From: Avrilella dinanensis | GTDB lineage: Bacteria; Bacteroidota; Bacteroidia; Flavobacteriales; Flavobacteriaceae | Reading direction: 5' to 3' | Length of the DNA stretch: 64,000 nt | NCBI RefSeq assembly: GCF_002807015.1 | Contig: NZ_NIPO01000001.1 | Location: 681,936 to 745,935 of the forward strand | Part shown: positions 26,886 to 34,626 of the stretch, in pieces | Layout: every line of letters starts with the position of its first letter | Position numbering within the stretch: the stretch's first letter is position 1 | Translations under genes and position numbers: made by a program | The notes under the pieces: model-generated | Seen by the model: only the letters and a program-made list of their open reading frames with translations | What the model was told of the DNA's origin: nothing | The model's database searches: none

Positions 26886-26946
26886 TATACCTTTAAGGGT
26901 ATAATGACTTGGTTTAATTTTATTTTATACCCGAAATGGTATAAAT
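26886..26946. repeat. Four alternating arms able to form competing hairpins
   Basis: TATACC (26886-26891), GGTATAA (26898-26904), TTATACC (26925-26931) and GGTATAA (26938-26944) alternate in sense. Each inner arm can pair with either neighbour. The set lies downstream of the DUF4143 gene and could form a terminator-like or protein-binding structure. Apart from this, the remnants and the repeat, nothing is seen between 26519 and 27000. Confidence 0.5.
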
Positions 26947-27000
26947 ATGAATTCAATACGATTATTTGTAAAACAAAAACGCAGAGAAGTGAACCTTATT

Positions 27001-28212
27001 TTACGAGTTTAGCAGCCAATCAATTGCGTTTAATTGTTTTACGCCGTTATGCGTTCCTGTTTCGTAATCCATTGTGATGAGAATTTTCTCATTATGGTCG
27101 GGAATACGGTCAAATGGTGCTAATTCACGAGCGAGCGTTGCAGCGTTTTGCACCGTTTGTGAAACCTGAATATATTGCGTGTAGCCTTCACTATTTCGTA
27201 CTACAAAATCAACCTCTAAATTATCGGTTTTTCCTATCCAAATCTGATAATTTCTTCGCTTTAACTCAAGATAAATCACATTTTCGAGCAAATGACCCCC
27301 GTCCGAAGCCAGTTCTTTTCCAAGTAAGGCATTACGAAAGCCCAAATCAACCAAATAGTATTTTTCTTGTGTTGCCAAATGTTGTTTTCCTTTAATGTCG
27401 TAGCGGTTTACTTTGTAAAACAAATAGGCTTCTACAAGTGTATTGATATATTTTGAGACGGTTTTGTTGTCAATTTTCTTTTTATTAGCGGTTAAAACTT
27501 TTGAAATATTTCCTGCTGAAACACTTGACCCGATGGAGTCAATCAAAAAATTAACAACTTCCTGATAGGAATCTTCTGCATAGATTGTATATCGTTTAGA
27601 AATATCATTTTCGTAAATATTTTTGAAAACGGTTTGCAGATATTCGTTTGCAAAGTTGTTTCCTGCGTTTGAAAGTCGCACAGCTTCCGGGAAACCACCT
27701 GTTTGTACATATTCAGAAAATGCTCTGTCGGGGTTTGCTGTTTTTTCAGTATATTCTAAATAATCGGCAAAGGAAAAAGGCAACACGTTGATTTCGTATG
27801 CCCTGCCTGTAAGTAAAGTAGCTAATTCGCTAGACAACAAAAACGCATTTGAACCCGTGACATACAAGTCAATATCAGGATGAACATACAAACCTTCCAA
27901 AAGTTTTTCAAATTCGAGGACATTCTGCACTTCGTCTATAAAAACATAGTTGGTTTGGCCCTTTTTTAGGTTTTGAACGATATAATCGTAAATTTCTTTC
28001 CAATTTTTTTCGGCAAGAAAACGAAAATCAGGCACGTCCATATTGATAGCCAAAATTGAAACATTAGGGTTTTCAGTACGTAATAAATCCTGAAATTGTA
28101 ACATTAAAGTTGATTTACCACAACGTCTAACGCCTGTGGCAACTTTAATTAGGTTCCTGTCTTTCAATATAGAAAGCGTGTTTAAATAGTTTTTTCTTAT
28201 TATAGTTTTCAT
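27001..28212 (-). CDS. AAA_14 / DUF4143 ATPase
   Basis: A 403-residue protein with Walker A GVRRCGKSTLM near the N-terminus, Walker B YVFIDEVQNV, the sensor-like DLYVTGSNAFLLSSEL and the AAA_14 block LPFSFADYLEY. The C-terminal DUF4143 has IGSSVSAGNISKVL and a PD-(D/E)XK-like region (LENVIYLELKRRNYQIWIG, then NLEVDFVVR). Members are scattered accessory genes of uncertain function, suggested to act on DNA or in defence. The frame extends to 28227, but ATG 28212 is chosen because a -7 element lies between the two. The mRNA is probably leaderless. Confidence 0.88.
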   Translation of the reverse strand: MKTIIRKNYLNTLSILKDRNLIKVATGVRRCGKSTLMLQFQDLLRTENPNVSILAINMDVPDFRFLAEKNWKEIYDYIVQNLKKGQTNYVFIDEVQNVLEFEKLLEGLYVHPDIDLYVTGSNAFLLSSELATLLTGRAYEINVLPFSFADYLEYTEKTANPDRAFSEYVQTGGFPEAVRLSNAGNNFANEYLQTVFKNIYENDISKRYTIYAEDSYQEVVNFLIDSIGSSVSAGNISKVLTANKKKIDNKTVSKYINTLVEAYLFYKVNRYDIKGKQHLATQEKYYLVDLGFRNALLGKELASDGGHLLENVIYLELKRRNYQIWIGKTDNLEVDFVVRNSEGYTQYIQVSQTVQNAATLARELAPFDRIPDHNEKILITMDYETGTHNGVKQLNAIDWLLNS

Positions 28213-28216
28213 GTTG

Positions 28217-28224
28217 CAAAGATA
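28217..28224 (-). promoter_or_regulatory. -7 element of the DUF4143 gene, leaderless spacing
   Basis: Minus-strand TATCTTTG ends four bases before the ATG at 28212, which makes the longer start at 28227 impossible on this transcript. Confidence 0.6.
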
Positions 28225-28233
28225 CACAAAATT

Positions 28234-28265
28234 CCTAAAACTTACTATTTTTACAAAGTTTTAGG
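28234..28265. promoter_or_regulatory. Candidate operator: 10-bp inverted repeat upstream of the DUF4143 gene
   Basis: CCTAAAACTT (28234-28243) and AAGTTTTAGG (28256-28265) are perfect complements with a 12-base loop. The pair lies just upstream of the -7 element, where a regulator or a hairpin could act. The rest of 28266-28480 shows no convincing gene. Confidence 0.5.
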
Positions 28266-28484
28266 GATTTGTCATGTATATTAAACCAGATTGTCGTGGT
28301 TTTGATAAAGATTAGATTTGTAAAATTATTTTTTAGAGGTCATCAGATAATTATATATTTTCAAACTCAGTAAAACTCTTTAAACACGACGATTGTCATT
28401 GACTTCGTCGAATCTTCGATTTCCGTAGGACTTGAGCTGGCGATTGGTAAAGCAATCCTTTCGTGTGGAAAAAAAGGAATCATA

Positions 28485-28522
28485 AAAAAACACGGATATG
28501 AAATTTCATATCCGTGTTTTTT
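28485..28522 (-). terminator. Intrinsic terminator of the metal-uptake-like operon
   Basis: A perfect palindrome, A6-CACGGATATGAAA / TTTCATATCCGTG-T6, lies 17 bases after the stop of the lipoprotein gene. The T-run is present on both strands. Confidence 0.85.
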
Positions 28523-28538
28523 ATGACCATAAAAATGA

Positions 28539-28997
28539 TTAATCGTGGTGGTCATGCTCATGACCGATAAAAATTTCTATGAATTGTTGGTTTTGGTTAC
28601 CAGAGCTGTCCAATACGAATATTCCTACATGGTAATGCTCTTCTTCCGCATTTTCCGGAATAGGAATAGTTTGGTTCACTTCATAAGTAGTGCCATTAAT
28701 TTCATAATCAGCTTCATAATGAAATTCCACATAGTCGTGGTCGTCTGCACTTGAAACGCTATGAGAGTGGGTGTGCCCGTCTCCGGCACTATGAATTTCT
28801 ATCTTATAACTTGCCAAAGATTCATTATCCGTCAGCAATGCCTGAATGTTGATGTTATCTCCCGGCTCATATTCCTGATGGTCGGTAGGGGTAATGATTT
28901 CTACGGTAGGTTTTTCCTGGTCCAAAGAACTGTTGTCATCATTATTACAAGCAATGAACGATAATGCTGCGATACTTAAAATTGCTATTTTTTTCAT
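28539..28997 (-). CDS. DUF4625-type His-rich lipoprotein
   Basis: A 152-residue protein with lipobox ALSFIACNNDD (Cys at about 17). The mature part has an Ig-like fold pattern (PTVEIITPTDHQEYEPGDNINI) and many histidines: HSAGDGHTHSHS, DDHDYVEFHYE, EEEHYHVG and the ending HEHDHHD. It fits the DUF4625 family. Histidine clusters suggest binding of zinc, nickel or copper at the outer membrane. It follows the TonB receptor by 19 bases, in one operon with the small HHHDKCYVC protein. The metal is not known. Confidence 0.8.
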   Translation of the reverse strand: MKKIAILSIAALSFIACNNDDNSSLDQEKPTVEIITPTDHQEYEPGDNINIQALLTDNESLASYKIEIHSAGDGHTHSHSVSSADDHDYVEFHYEADYEINGTTYEVNQTIPIPENAEEEHYHVGIFVLDSSGNQNQQFIEIFIGHEHDHHD

Positions 28998-29016
28998 GTT
29001 ATTATTATTTTAAAGA

Positions 29017-31365
29017 TTAACTAAAAGGTATTTTTATGATTAATTGAATGTTTCTGCCCAGTTCAGGGATTTCTACGGCTCTGTAAAAACTTGCGTGATT
29101 GTAATATTTGGTATTCAGTAAGTTATCTACCCGAAGCTGAATATCAGGACAGAAGTTTTTTAAAGATATTCGGGTTTTAAACAATAACCCAAAAGTGGTA
29201 TAACCCGGTGTGATTTCCTCGTTCCGGGCGATTTGTGACTGTTCATTTGCCCAACGGAAAGAGGCTTGTACCGTTGTGTTTCTGAAAGATTTTAAGTCTC
29301 CGAATACATATTCCACCGAACCATAAGCATTAATCGGCGGAGTAAACGGTAGCGGATAATCAATCTTTCCGTTGACAATTTGCCTGTTGTTAAGGTATTC
29401 AAAAGTTCCTTGAACAAGCCAGTTGTCAAATCTTTTTTTCGCCACAAATTCAAAACCATAGAGCAAAGCTTTCGACTCGTCATAGGTATAAGTCTGCCCG
29501 CCATGAGGCAAAGGCGAAAACTGTCCGCTCGGTTTTAAATAGATATAATTCCGGAAATAGTAAACATACGGATTCCAGTCTATCGACCAGTCGTTTTTCT
29601 CAAACGAAATCCCGATTTCGGACGAAAATCCTTTTTCCGGACTCAGATTCGGATTGCCTTTCTCATGCCTGAATGCTCCGTGATGGATACCGTTGGCAGA
29701 TAATTCAATCGCTGTCGGTGTTCTGAAATTGGTCGAAAAAGTAGCCCTTGCCGACCAGTCATCATCGAATCGGTAGCGGGTTCCCAAAGCGAAATTCTGT
29801 TGCAGATACGATTGGTCAATTGCTGTACTTCGCTGAGCCAAATCAGTGGCATCAGCCGAGCCTCTTTGCGTAAAATATTCATACAGAACCTCGTCGAAAT
29901 AAGGAGCGATATCCATTTGTGTATAATCCAATCGCCAGCCGGCGTCAATTTGCCATTTTTGAGTAACGTCCCAATGGTGCTGGGCAAAAATCCCGACATT
30001 GCTCCGGTCATATTCCGGCAGTAGAAAGCTGTATCCGCCCACACGATTAACCTGATAATTGTGTTGCAACCCGATTTCTGTTTGATGATAGATTCCTTGC
30101 TCAATAGCTACTTTCGCCTGGATATCGGCAGTGGTTAATCTGAAATCGAGTTCCAAATCAGGTTGATTCGTTGGTCTCGGCTGATTGCCGTAATGTGTGT
30201 GAAACTCACTCCATTCCTGCCGATGATTATGCTGTACACCGATATTCAAAAACCAGGTGTGAGCATCTTTTTTCCATTCAGATTGATTAATTACTTTAAA
30301 GTGATTGACCTTTTGGAACGGAAAATCAACGTCTCTGAAATTACCGTCCTGACGGGCAGAATCCACCGATGGTATTCCGTGGGCACCCGGAAAAAATCCG
30401 ATTTTTGAACCTACAAAACTCAAACTGAGAATGTTTTTAAAATTATCATTAAAAAAAACACCCTGCAAATAAGCTGATTTTTCGTTGCCGGCAGTGTTTT
30501 TCAGTCGGTTGTTATCTACCGGAATATAAGTGTTCAGATATCGTATTTGGTCAGTCGGAATTTTGAAATCGGCATAATCCTGTACAGAAAACTTAGCTTT
30601 CAAAAAATGATTATTTTTCCTGAAAGCCGACGTGGCAGACAATCCGAAACCTTCGTTAACGGTTTGACCGTGCATCAGTACAGAACCCGAAAAACCATCT
30701 TTGGCAGGGATAGAATCATTCTGAATCTGGATTACACCGCCGATAGCATCGCCGCCATAAGCAATCGCACCCACACCTTTAATGATTTCTACTTTTTCGG
30801 TTTGCAAAGCGTCCATTTCCAGTCCGTGATCCGCACCCCATTGCTGCCCTTCCTGCTTAATACCGTTTTCACTAACAGCCACGCGGTTGAGCCCCAGCCC
30901 GCGGATAATCGGTTTGGAGTTTCCTGAACCGATGTCTGAAGATTGTACGCCTGCCACATTTTTCAGAGATGAAGCCAGACTTCCGGCATAGTTTTCAATG
31001 ATATTCCGGTTGCTGACAACGGTTTCGTTGTAGGTTTTCGCGTGGGTGGTATGAATAATCATTTCCTCCAGCTCTTCCGATTCAGAAGGCAGAACGATGT
31101 TTACAAAAGTGACCGTCGGAATTTTTACCTCTGTTTGGTAAATAAGTACCTGTTCCGAATGAACGGTTAGTTTAAGGTTTCCTTCCGGCAGATTGTTTAA
31201 GGAAAAATTGCCTTGTTCGTCTGTTTGCGTTGTGTGTTCGTTTATGCTAACGGCAATGTTTGGCAGTGGCTCAAGAAATTCATCTGATACCTTGCCCTGC
31301 ACATTGTGTTGTGCATACACACTTACGCCCAACATACCTATTAAAATCCATAGATATTTGTGCAT
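29017..31365 (-). CDS. TonB-dependent outer membrane receptor with carboxypeptidase-like N-domain
   Basis: A 782-residue protein with a signal peptide (MLGVSVYAQ), a carboxypeptidase-regulatory-like beta-sandwich at about 22-95 (VQGKVSDEFLEPLPNIAVSI, EQGNFSLNNLPEG), a plug with SGNSKPIIRGLGLNRVAV, EKVEIIKGVGAIAYGGDAIGG, and a 22-strand barrel ending NIQLIIKIPFS. Such receptors import large or scarce ligands using TonB energy. The His-rich lipoprotein downstream and the His/Cys-rich protein upstream suggest a metal or metal complex as ligand; that is inference from the neighbours. Confidence 0.92.
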   Translation of the reverse strand: MHKYLWILIGMLGVSVYAQHNVQGKVSDEFLEPLPNIAVSINEHTTQTDEQGNFSLNNLPEGNLKLTVHSEQVLIYQTEVKIPTVTFVNIVLPSESEELEEMIIHTTHAKTYNETVVSNRNIIENYAGSLASSLKNVAGVQSSDIGSGNSKPIIRGLGLNRVAVSENGIKQEGQQWGADHGLEMDALQTEKVEIIKGVGAIAYGGDAIGGVIQIQNDSIPAKDGFSGSVLMHGQTVNEGFGLSATSAFRKNNHFLKAKFSVQDYADFKIPTDQIRYLNTYIPVDNNRLKNTAGNEKSAYLQGVFFNDNFKNILSLSFVGSKIGFFPGAHGIPSVDSARQDGNFRDVDFPFQKVNHFKVINQSEWKKDAHTWFLNIGVQHNHRQEWSEFHTHYGNQPRPTNQPDLELDFRLTTADIQAKVAIEQGIYHQTEIGLQHNYQVNRVGGYSFLLPEYDRSNVGIFAQHHWDVTQKWQIDAGWRLDYTQMDIAPYFDEVLYEYFTQRGSADATDLAQRSTAIDQSYLQQNFALGTRYRFDDDWSARATFSTNFRTPTAIELSANGIHHGAFRHEKGNPNLSPEKGFSSEIGISFEKNDWSIDWNPYVYYFRNYIYLKPSGQFSPLPHGGQTYTYDESKALLYGFEFVAKKRFDNWLVQGTFEYLNNRQIVNGKIDYPLPFTPPINAYGSVEYVFGDLKSFRNTTVQASFRWANEQSQIARNEEITPGYTTFGLLFKTRISLKNFCPDIQLRVDNLLNTKYYNHASFYRAVEIPELGRNIQLIIKIPFS

Positions 31366-31397
31366 GATTGTATATTTTAGATTAATAAAAAAAGAAA

Positions 31398-31709
31398 TTA
31401 ACCTAAAACCGGAGGACCGCGAAGCGAAAAATAAAATTCGGATAAATGATGATAACCACTGGTTGAAAAAGTATATTCGACTTTGTTAAAATGCCATTCC
31501 AAAGATTGAAAATCAACCGGACTGGACAATAAATAAGGCGAAAAATGAAAATCACAGACGTAACATTTGTCGTGATGGTGGTTGTCTTGCTGAGCAGCGT
31601 GCTTTTGATTTTCGACATAATGGCTGTACACATGAACTGTCTGAAAGCTCATGGCAAACCATAACGCAATGGCTATAAATACCGAAAATTTCTTACTCAA
31701 TACTCGCAC
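31398..31709 (-). CDS. Small exported HHHxKCxVC protein heading the TonB receptor operon
   Basis: A 103-residue protein. An N-terminal hydrophobic segment (FSVFIAIALWFAMSFQ) is followed by HVYSHYVENQ, the motif DNHHHDKCYVCDFHFSPY and a serine/aromatic-rich tail ending LRGPPVLG. The clustered His and CxxC residues look like a metal site. The frame begins with GTG at 31709; a TTG at 31700 is the alternative. A -7 element four bases upstream suggests a leaderless mRNA. The family is common next to TonB receptors in this phylum, but its function is unknown to me. Confidence 0.72.
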   Translation of the reverse strand: MRVLSKKFSVFIAIALWFAMSFQTVHVYSHYVENQKHAAQQDNHHHDKCYVCDFHFSPYLLSSPVDFQSLEWHFNKVEYTFSTSGYHHLSEFYFSLRGPPVLG

Positions 31710-31713
31710 TTTG

Positions 31714-31721
31714 CAAAGTTA
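31714..31721 (-). promoter_or_regulatory. -7 element of the TonB receptor operon
   Basis: Minus-strand TAACTTTG ends four bases before the GTG at 31709, so transcription should start at or very near that codon. Confidence 0.55.
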
Positions 31722-31784
31722 AATAAAAAAATCGGAACTCAAATCAATGAGCCCCGACGAATAACACTGTCAAGTATTTTCTAG

Positions 31785-31832
31785 TTCCCTAGCTGTTATA
31801 TTAGACAACGTTTTTTCAAAAAGTCACATTTT
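31785..31832 (+). repeat. 48-bp direct repeat, copy 1, upstream of the AGCS symporter
   Basis: From TTCCCTAGCTGTTATATTAG to CACATTTT this block is identical to 31951-31998. A looser match (TCAAG, TATTTTCT) extends a few bases upstream. Both copies lie in the 341-base gap between the divergent TonB operon and the symporter gene. Confidence 0.85.
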
Positions 31833-31950
31833 TTTTTAAAGTGGTCAGATTTTAGCTATCAGATTTCAGTCACAGCTAACTTTAAACTAAAAAAACAAAA
31901 AGCCGGAACAAATCCGACCTTCTGTAAATAATATTCAAGAATATTTTCTT

Positions 31951-31998
31951 TTCCCTAGCTGTTATATTAGACAACGTTTTTTCAAAAAGTCACATTTT
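31951..31998 (+). repeat. 48-bp direct repeat, copy 2
   Basis: Identical to 31785-31832, start-to-start distance 166 bases. It ends 52 bases before the symporter ATG. A -7-like TACCTTGA (32034-32041) follows. Confidence 0.85.
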
Positions 31999-32050
31999 CT
32001 GCGATATTTTTTTTCAGATTGTCGATGTTTTCATACCTTGAGCGTTCAAA

Positions 32051-33595
32051 ATGAGAAGTTTTTTTATGGAAGAAATCATCAAAACACTGAGTGACTGGGT
32101 ATGGAGTGATTATTTTATATACTTATGTTTACTTGCTGGATTATACTTTTCGGTGCGAACCGGTTTTCTGCAAATTACGGCTATCAAAGAAATGCTTCGT
32201 CTGCTGTTCGGGAAGAAATCATCAGACAGAGGAATATCGCCTTTTCAGGCATTTGCTTTGGCAATCAGCGGTCGTGTTGGCACTGGAAATATTATCGGTG
32301 TGGCAACAGCGATTGCGTTGGGTGGTCCGGGAGCGATTTTCTGGATGTGGGTGATAGCCTTTTTAGGTGCTGCCTCTGCATTTGCCGAATCGACTTTGGC
32401 ACAGATTTATAAGGAAGAAAAAGACGGGCAATATCTCGGTGGACCTGCATTTTATATTATGAAAGGTTTAGGCGTTAAATGGTATGCTATGGTTTTTGCT
32501 ATTACTACATTAGTTAGTACGTGGCTACTTCTTCCTGGTATTCAGAGTAATAGTATTTCCAATGCGATAACCAATGTGTCCGGAATCGGGTTTTATTCCA
32601 TTCTTGGTTTTGAGGTAAACCTCGTCGGACTTTTTATTGTTTTTTTACTCATGTTGATTATTTTCGGCGGCGTAAAACGTTTGAGTAAAGTAGCAGAAAT
32701 CATCGTCCCGTTTATGGCAGGGGCATATATTTTGATGGCTTTAATCATCTGCGGAATTAATTACCAGGCTATTCCCGATGTCTTTGGATTGATTTTTTCA
32801 GCAGCATTCAATCAGGAGGCGATGTTCAGCGGTGTGTTCGGAATGGCAATTGCCTGGGGAGTCAAACGAGGAATTTATTCCAACGAAGCAGGGCAGGGAA
32901 CAGCTCCGCATGCAGCGGCGGCAGCAGCGGTAAAACACCCGGCTCAGCAAGGTTTGGTGCAGGCATTTTCGGTATATGTGGATACGATGTTCATTTGCAC
33001 TATGACGGGTTTGATGATATTATTCACTGGTCAGTACAATGTGCGGAACCCTGATTTCGCTGAAAATCCGCAGATAAATGAATATGTAGTACAGCATATT
33101 GATGGTTCATACGATTATACAGCTTTTACCCAATTGGCAGTTTCGCAGCATTTTTCTTCTTTTGGGGAAACTTTTATTGCCGTATCTCTGTTTTTCTTTG
33201 CTTTTACGACCATTATGGCATACTATTATTATGCAGAAACCAACTTGAATTTTATTCTCGGAAAGAGAAACAACAAACTGTTTTTACGGATTTTACAGCT
33301 GATATTTCTGGTTATGGTATATATAGGTACTGTGCATACGGCAGATATGGCATGGGCAATCGGCGATATTGGCGTAGGACTCATGGCTTGGGTCAATTTC
33401 ATTGCTATACTGTTGTTGAGCCGGATTGTATTTAAAGTCTGGAAAGATTACCAACGACAAAAAAAAGAAGGTCACGAAGACCCTATTTTTGTGGCGAAAA
33501 ACCTTGGTATCAAAAATGCCGAAACCTGGAAAGACATCAACGAACGTTTGCGTTCTGAAGACGAACTGGAAGACGTCCGCAATCAGACTAATTGA
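32051..33595 (+). CDS. Alanine/glycine:cation symporter (AGCS family)
   Basis: A 514-residue membrane protein with about eleven helices. The family signatures are SGRVGTGNIIGVATAIALGGPGA-like (residues about 78-100), WLLLPGIQSN, and IYSNEAGQGTAPHAAAAAAV at about 280, the latter containing the substrate/Na+ site motif. It imports alanine or glycine with Na+ or H+. The start may be ATG 32051 or ATG 32066; conservation begins after both. The C-terminus overlaps the convergent asd gene by 13 bases. No glycine riboswitch is seen in the leader; instead there is a 48-bp direct repeat. Confidence 0.92.
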   Translation: MRSFFMEEIIKTLSDWVWSDYFIYLCLLAGLYFSVRTGFLQITAIKEMLRLLFGKKSSDRGISPFQAFALAISGRVGTGNIIGVATAIALGGPGAIFWMWVIAFLGAASAFAESTLAQIYKEEKDGQYLGGPAFYIMKGLGVKWYAMVFAITTLVSTWLLLPGIQSNSISNAITNVSGIGFYSILGFEVNLVGLFIVFLLMLIIFGGVKRLSKVAEIIVPFMAGAYILMALIICGINYQAIPDVFGLIFSAAFNQEAMFSGVFGMAIAWGVKRGIYSNEAGQGTAPHAAAAAAVKHPAQQGLVQAFSVYVDTMFICTMTGLMILFTGQYNVRNPDFAENPQINEYVVQHIDGSYDYTAFTQLAVSQHFSSFGETFIAVSLFFFAFTTIMAYYYYAETNLNFILGKRNNKLFLRILQLIFLVMVYIGTVHTADMAWAIGDIGVGLMAWVNFIAILLLSRIVFKVWKDYQRQKKEGHEDPIFVAKNLGIKNAETWKDINERLRSEDELEDVRNQTN

Positions 33596-34572
33596 TGCTG
33601 AATAAGATATTCCGCGATTTGAACCGTATTGGTGGCGGCACCTTTTCGAAGGTTGTCTGCCACAATCCATAGGTTTAGTGAGTTTTTGGCGGTTTCATCT
33701 CTACGGATTCTACCCACGAACACATCGTCTTTTCCTTGAGCATAAATCGGCATCGGATAAGTGTTTGTGTCCGGATTATCTTTGAGCGTGATACCCGGTG
33801 TTTTGCTCAGCATACGTTTAATGTCAGTAATGTCAAAATCCTTTTCAAAGCTGATGTTTACCGATTCGCTGTGTCCGCCAACGACTGGTATGCGAACGGC
33901 CGTCGCGGTAAGCAAAACGTTGTCATCGCCAAGAATTTTCTTGGTTTCGTTGGTCAGTTTCATCTCTTCACGGGTATAGCCGTTTTCCAGAAAAACATCG
34001 CAATGCGGGATAGCATTCTGAAAAATAGGGTAGTGGTAAGCCATTTCGCCCGATTGACCTGTCATTTCGTTTTCTAATTGCTGAACTGCCTTTACGCCCG
34101 TTCCCGTAATGGATTGATAGGTCGAAACTACTACTCTGTGAATTGTGTATGCATCATGCAACGGTTGAAGAACCATGACAAGCTGTGAGGTAGAACAGTT
34201 AGGGTTCGCAATGATTTTATCTTCTTTGGTTAATATATTTCCATTGATTTCCGGAACAATTAGTTTGATTTCCGGGTGCATACGCCATGCGGAAGAATTG
34301 TCGATAACCACACTGCCTTTTTCGGAAAATTTCGGTGCCCATTTCAAAGAAGTCCCCCCGCCGGCAGAAAACAAAGCAATATCAGGTTGTTGCTCAACGG
34401 CTTCTTCCAAACCGATAACAGCATAGCTTTTTCCGCGAAATTCAACAGTTTTTCCGATGGATTTTTCAGAAGCAACCGGCAACAACTCTGTTACAGGAAA
34501 ATTCCTTTCCGCTAAAACTTCTAACATCACTTTGCCGACCATTCCGGTTGCACCAACTACTGCTACTTTCAT
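33583..34572 (-). CDS. asd: Aspartate-semialdehyde dehydrogenase
   Basis: A 329-residue enzyme starting MKVAVVGATGMVG (NADP-binding loop). The catalytic cysteine is Cys126 in ANPNCSTSQL, and the substrate-binding His is in GGHSESVNI. It reduces aspartyl phosphate to aspartate semialdehyde for lysine, threonine, methionine and diaminopimelate. The frame is open to 34626, but the nucleotide-binding loop and the promoter (34593-34600) fix ATG 34572. Its stop overlaps the convergent symporter gene. Confidence 0.95.
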   Translation of the reverse strand: MKVAVVGATGMVGKVMLEVLAERNFPVTELLPVASEKSIGKTVEFRGKSYAVIGLEEAVEQQPDIALFSAGGGTSLKWAPKFSEKGSVVIDNSSAWRMHPEIKLIVPEINGNILTKEDKIIANPNCSTSQLVMVLQPLHDAYTIHRVVVSTYQSITGTGVKAVQQLENEMTGQSGEMAYHYPIFQNAIPHCDVFLENGYTREEMKLTNETKKILGDDNVLLTATAVRIPVVGGHSESVNISFEKDFDITDIKRMLSKTPGITLKDNPDTNTYPMPIYAQGKDDVFVGRIRRDETAKNSLNLWIVADNLRKGAATNTVQIAEYLIQHQLV

Positions 34573-34592
34573 TTTTTTATTATTTAGACAGA

Positions 34593-34626
34593 CAAATTTA
34601 AGATAAAAACAATTTACAGCACACAA
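34593..34626 (-). promoter_or_regulatory. Promoter of asd
   Basis: Minus-strand TAAATTTG (34593-34600) with TTG at 34624-34626 and a 23-base spacer. It overlaps the recJ stop, so asd can be transcribed apart from recJ. Confidence 0.55.

Noticed and set aside
26811..27077. 88-residue plus-strand frame across the scar region
   Set aside because: It passes through the palindromic repeat and the alternating arms and into the DUF4143 gene on the other strand.
28367..28561. 64-residue open frame on the minus strand downstream of the lipoprotein
   Set aside because: It runs across the intrinsic terminator and has no recognisable domain.
31722..32050. Glycine riboswitch before the AGCS symporter
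   Set aside because: The paired helices and conserved core of the riboswitch could not be found; only the 48-bp repeats are seen.
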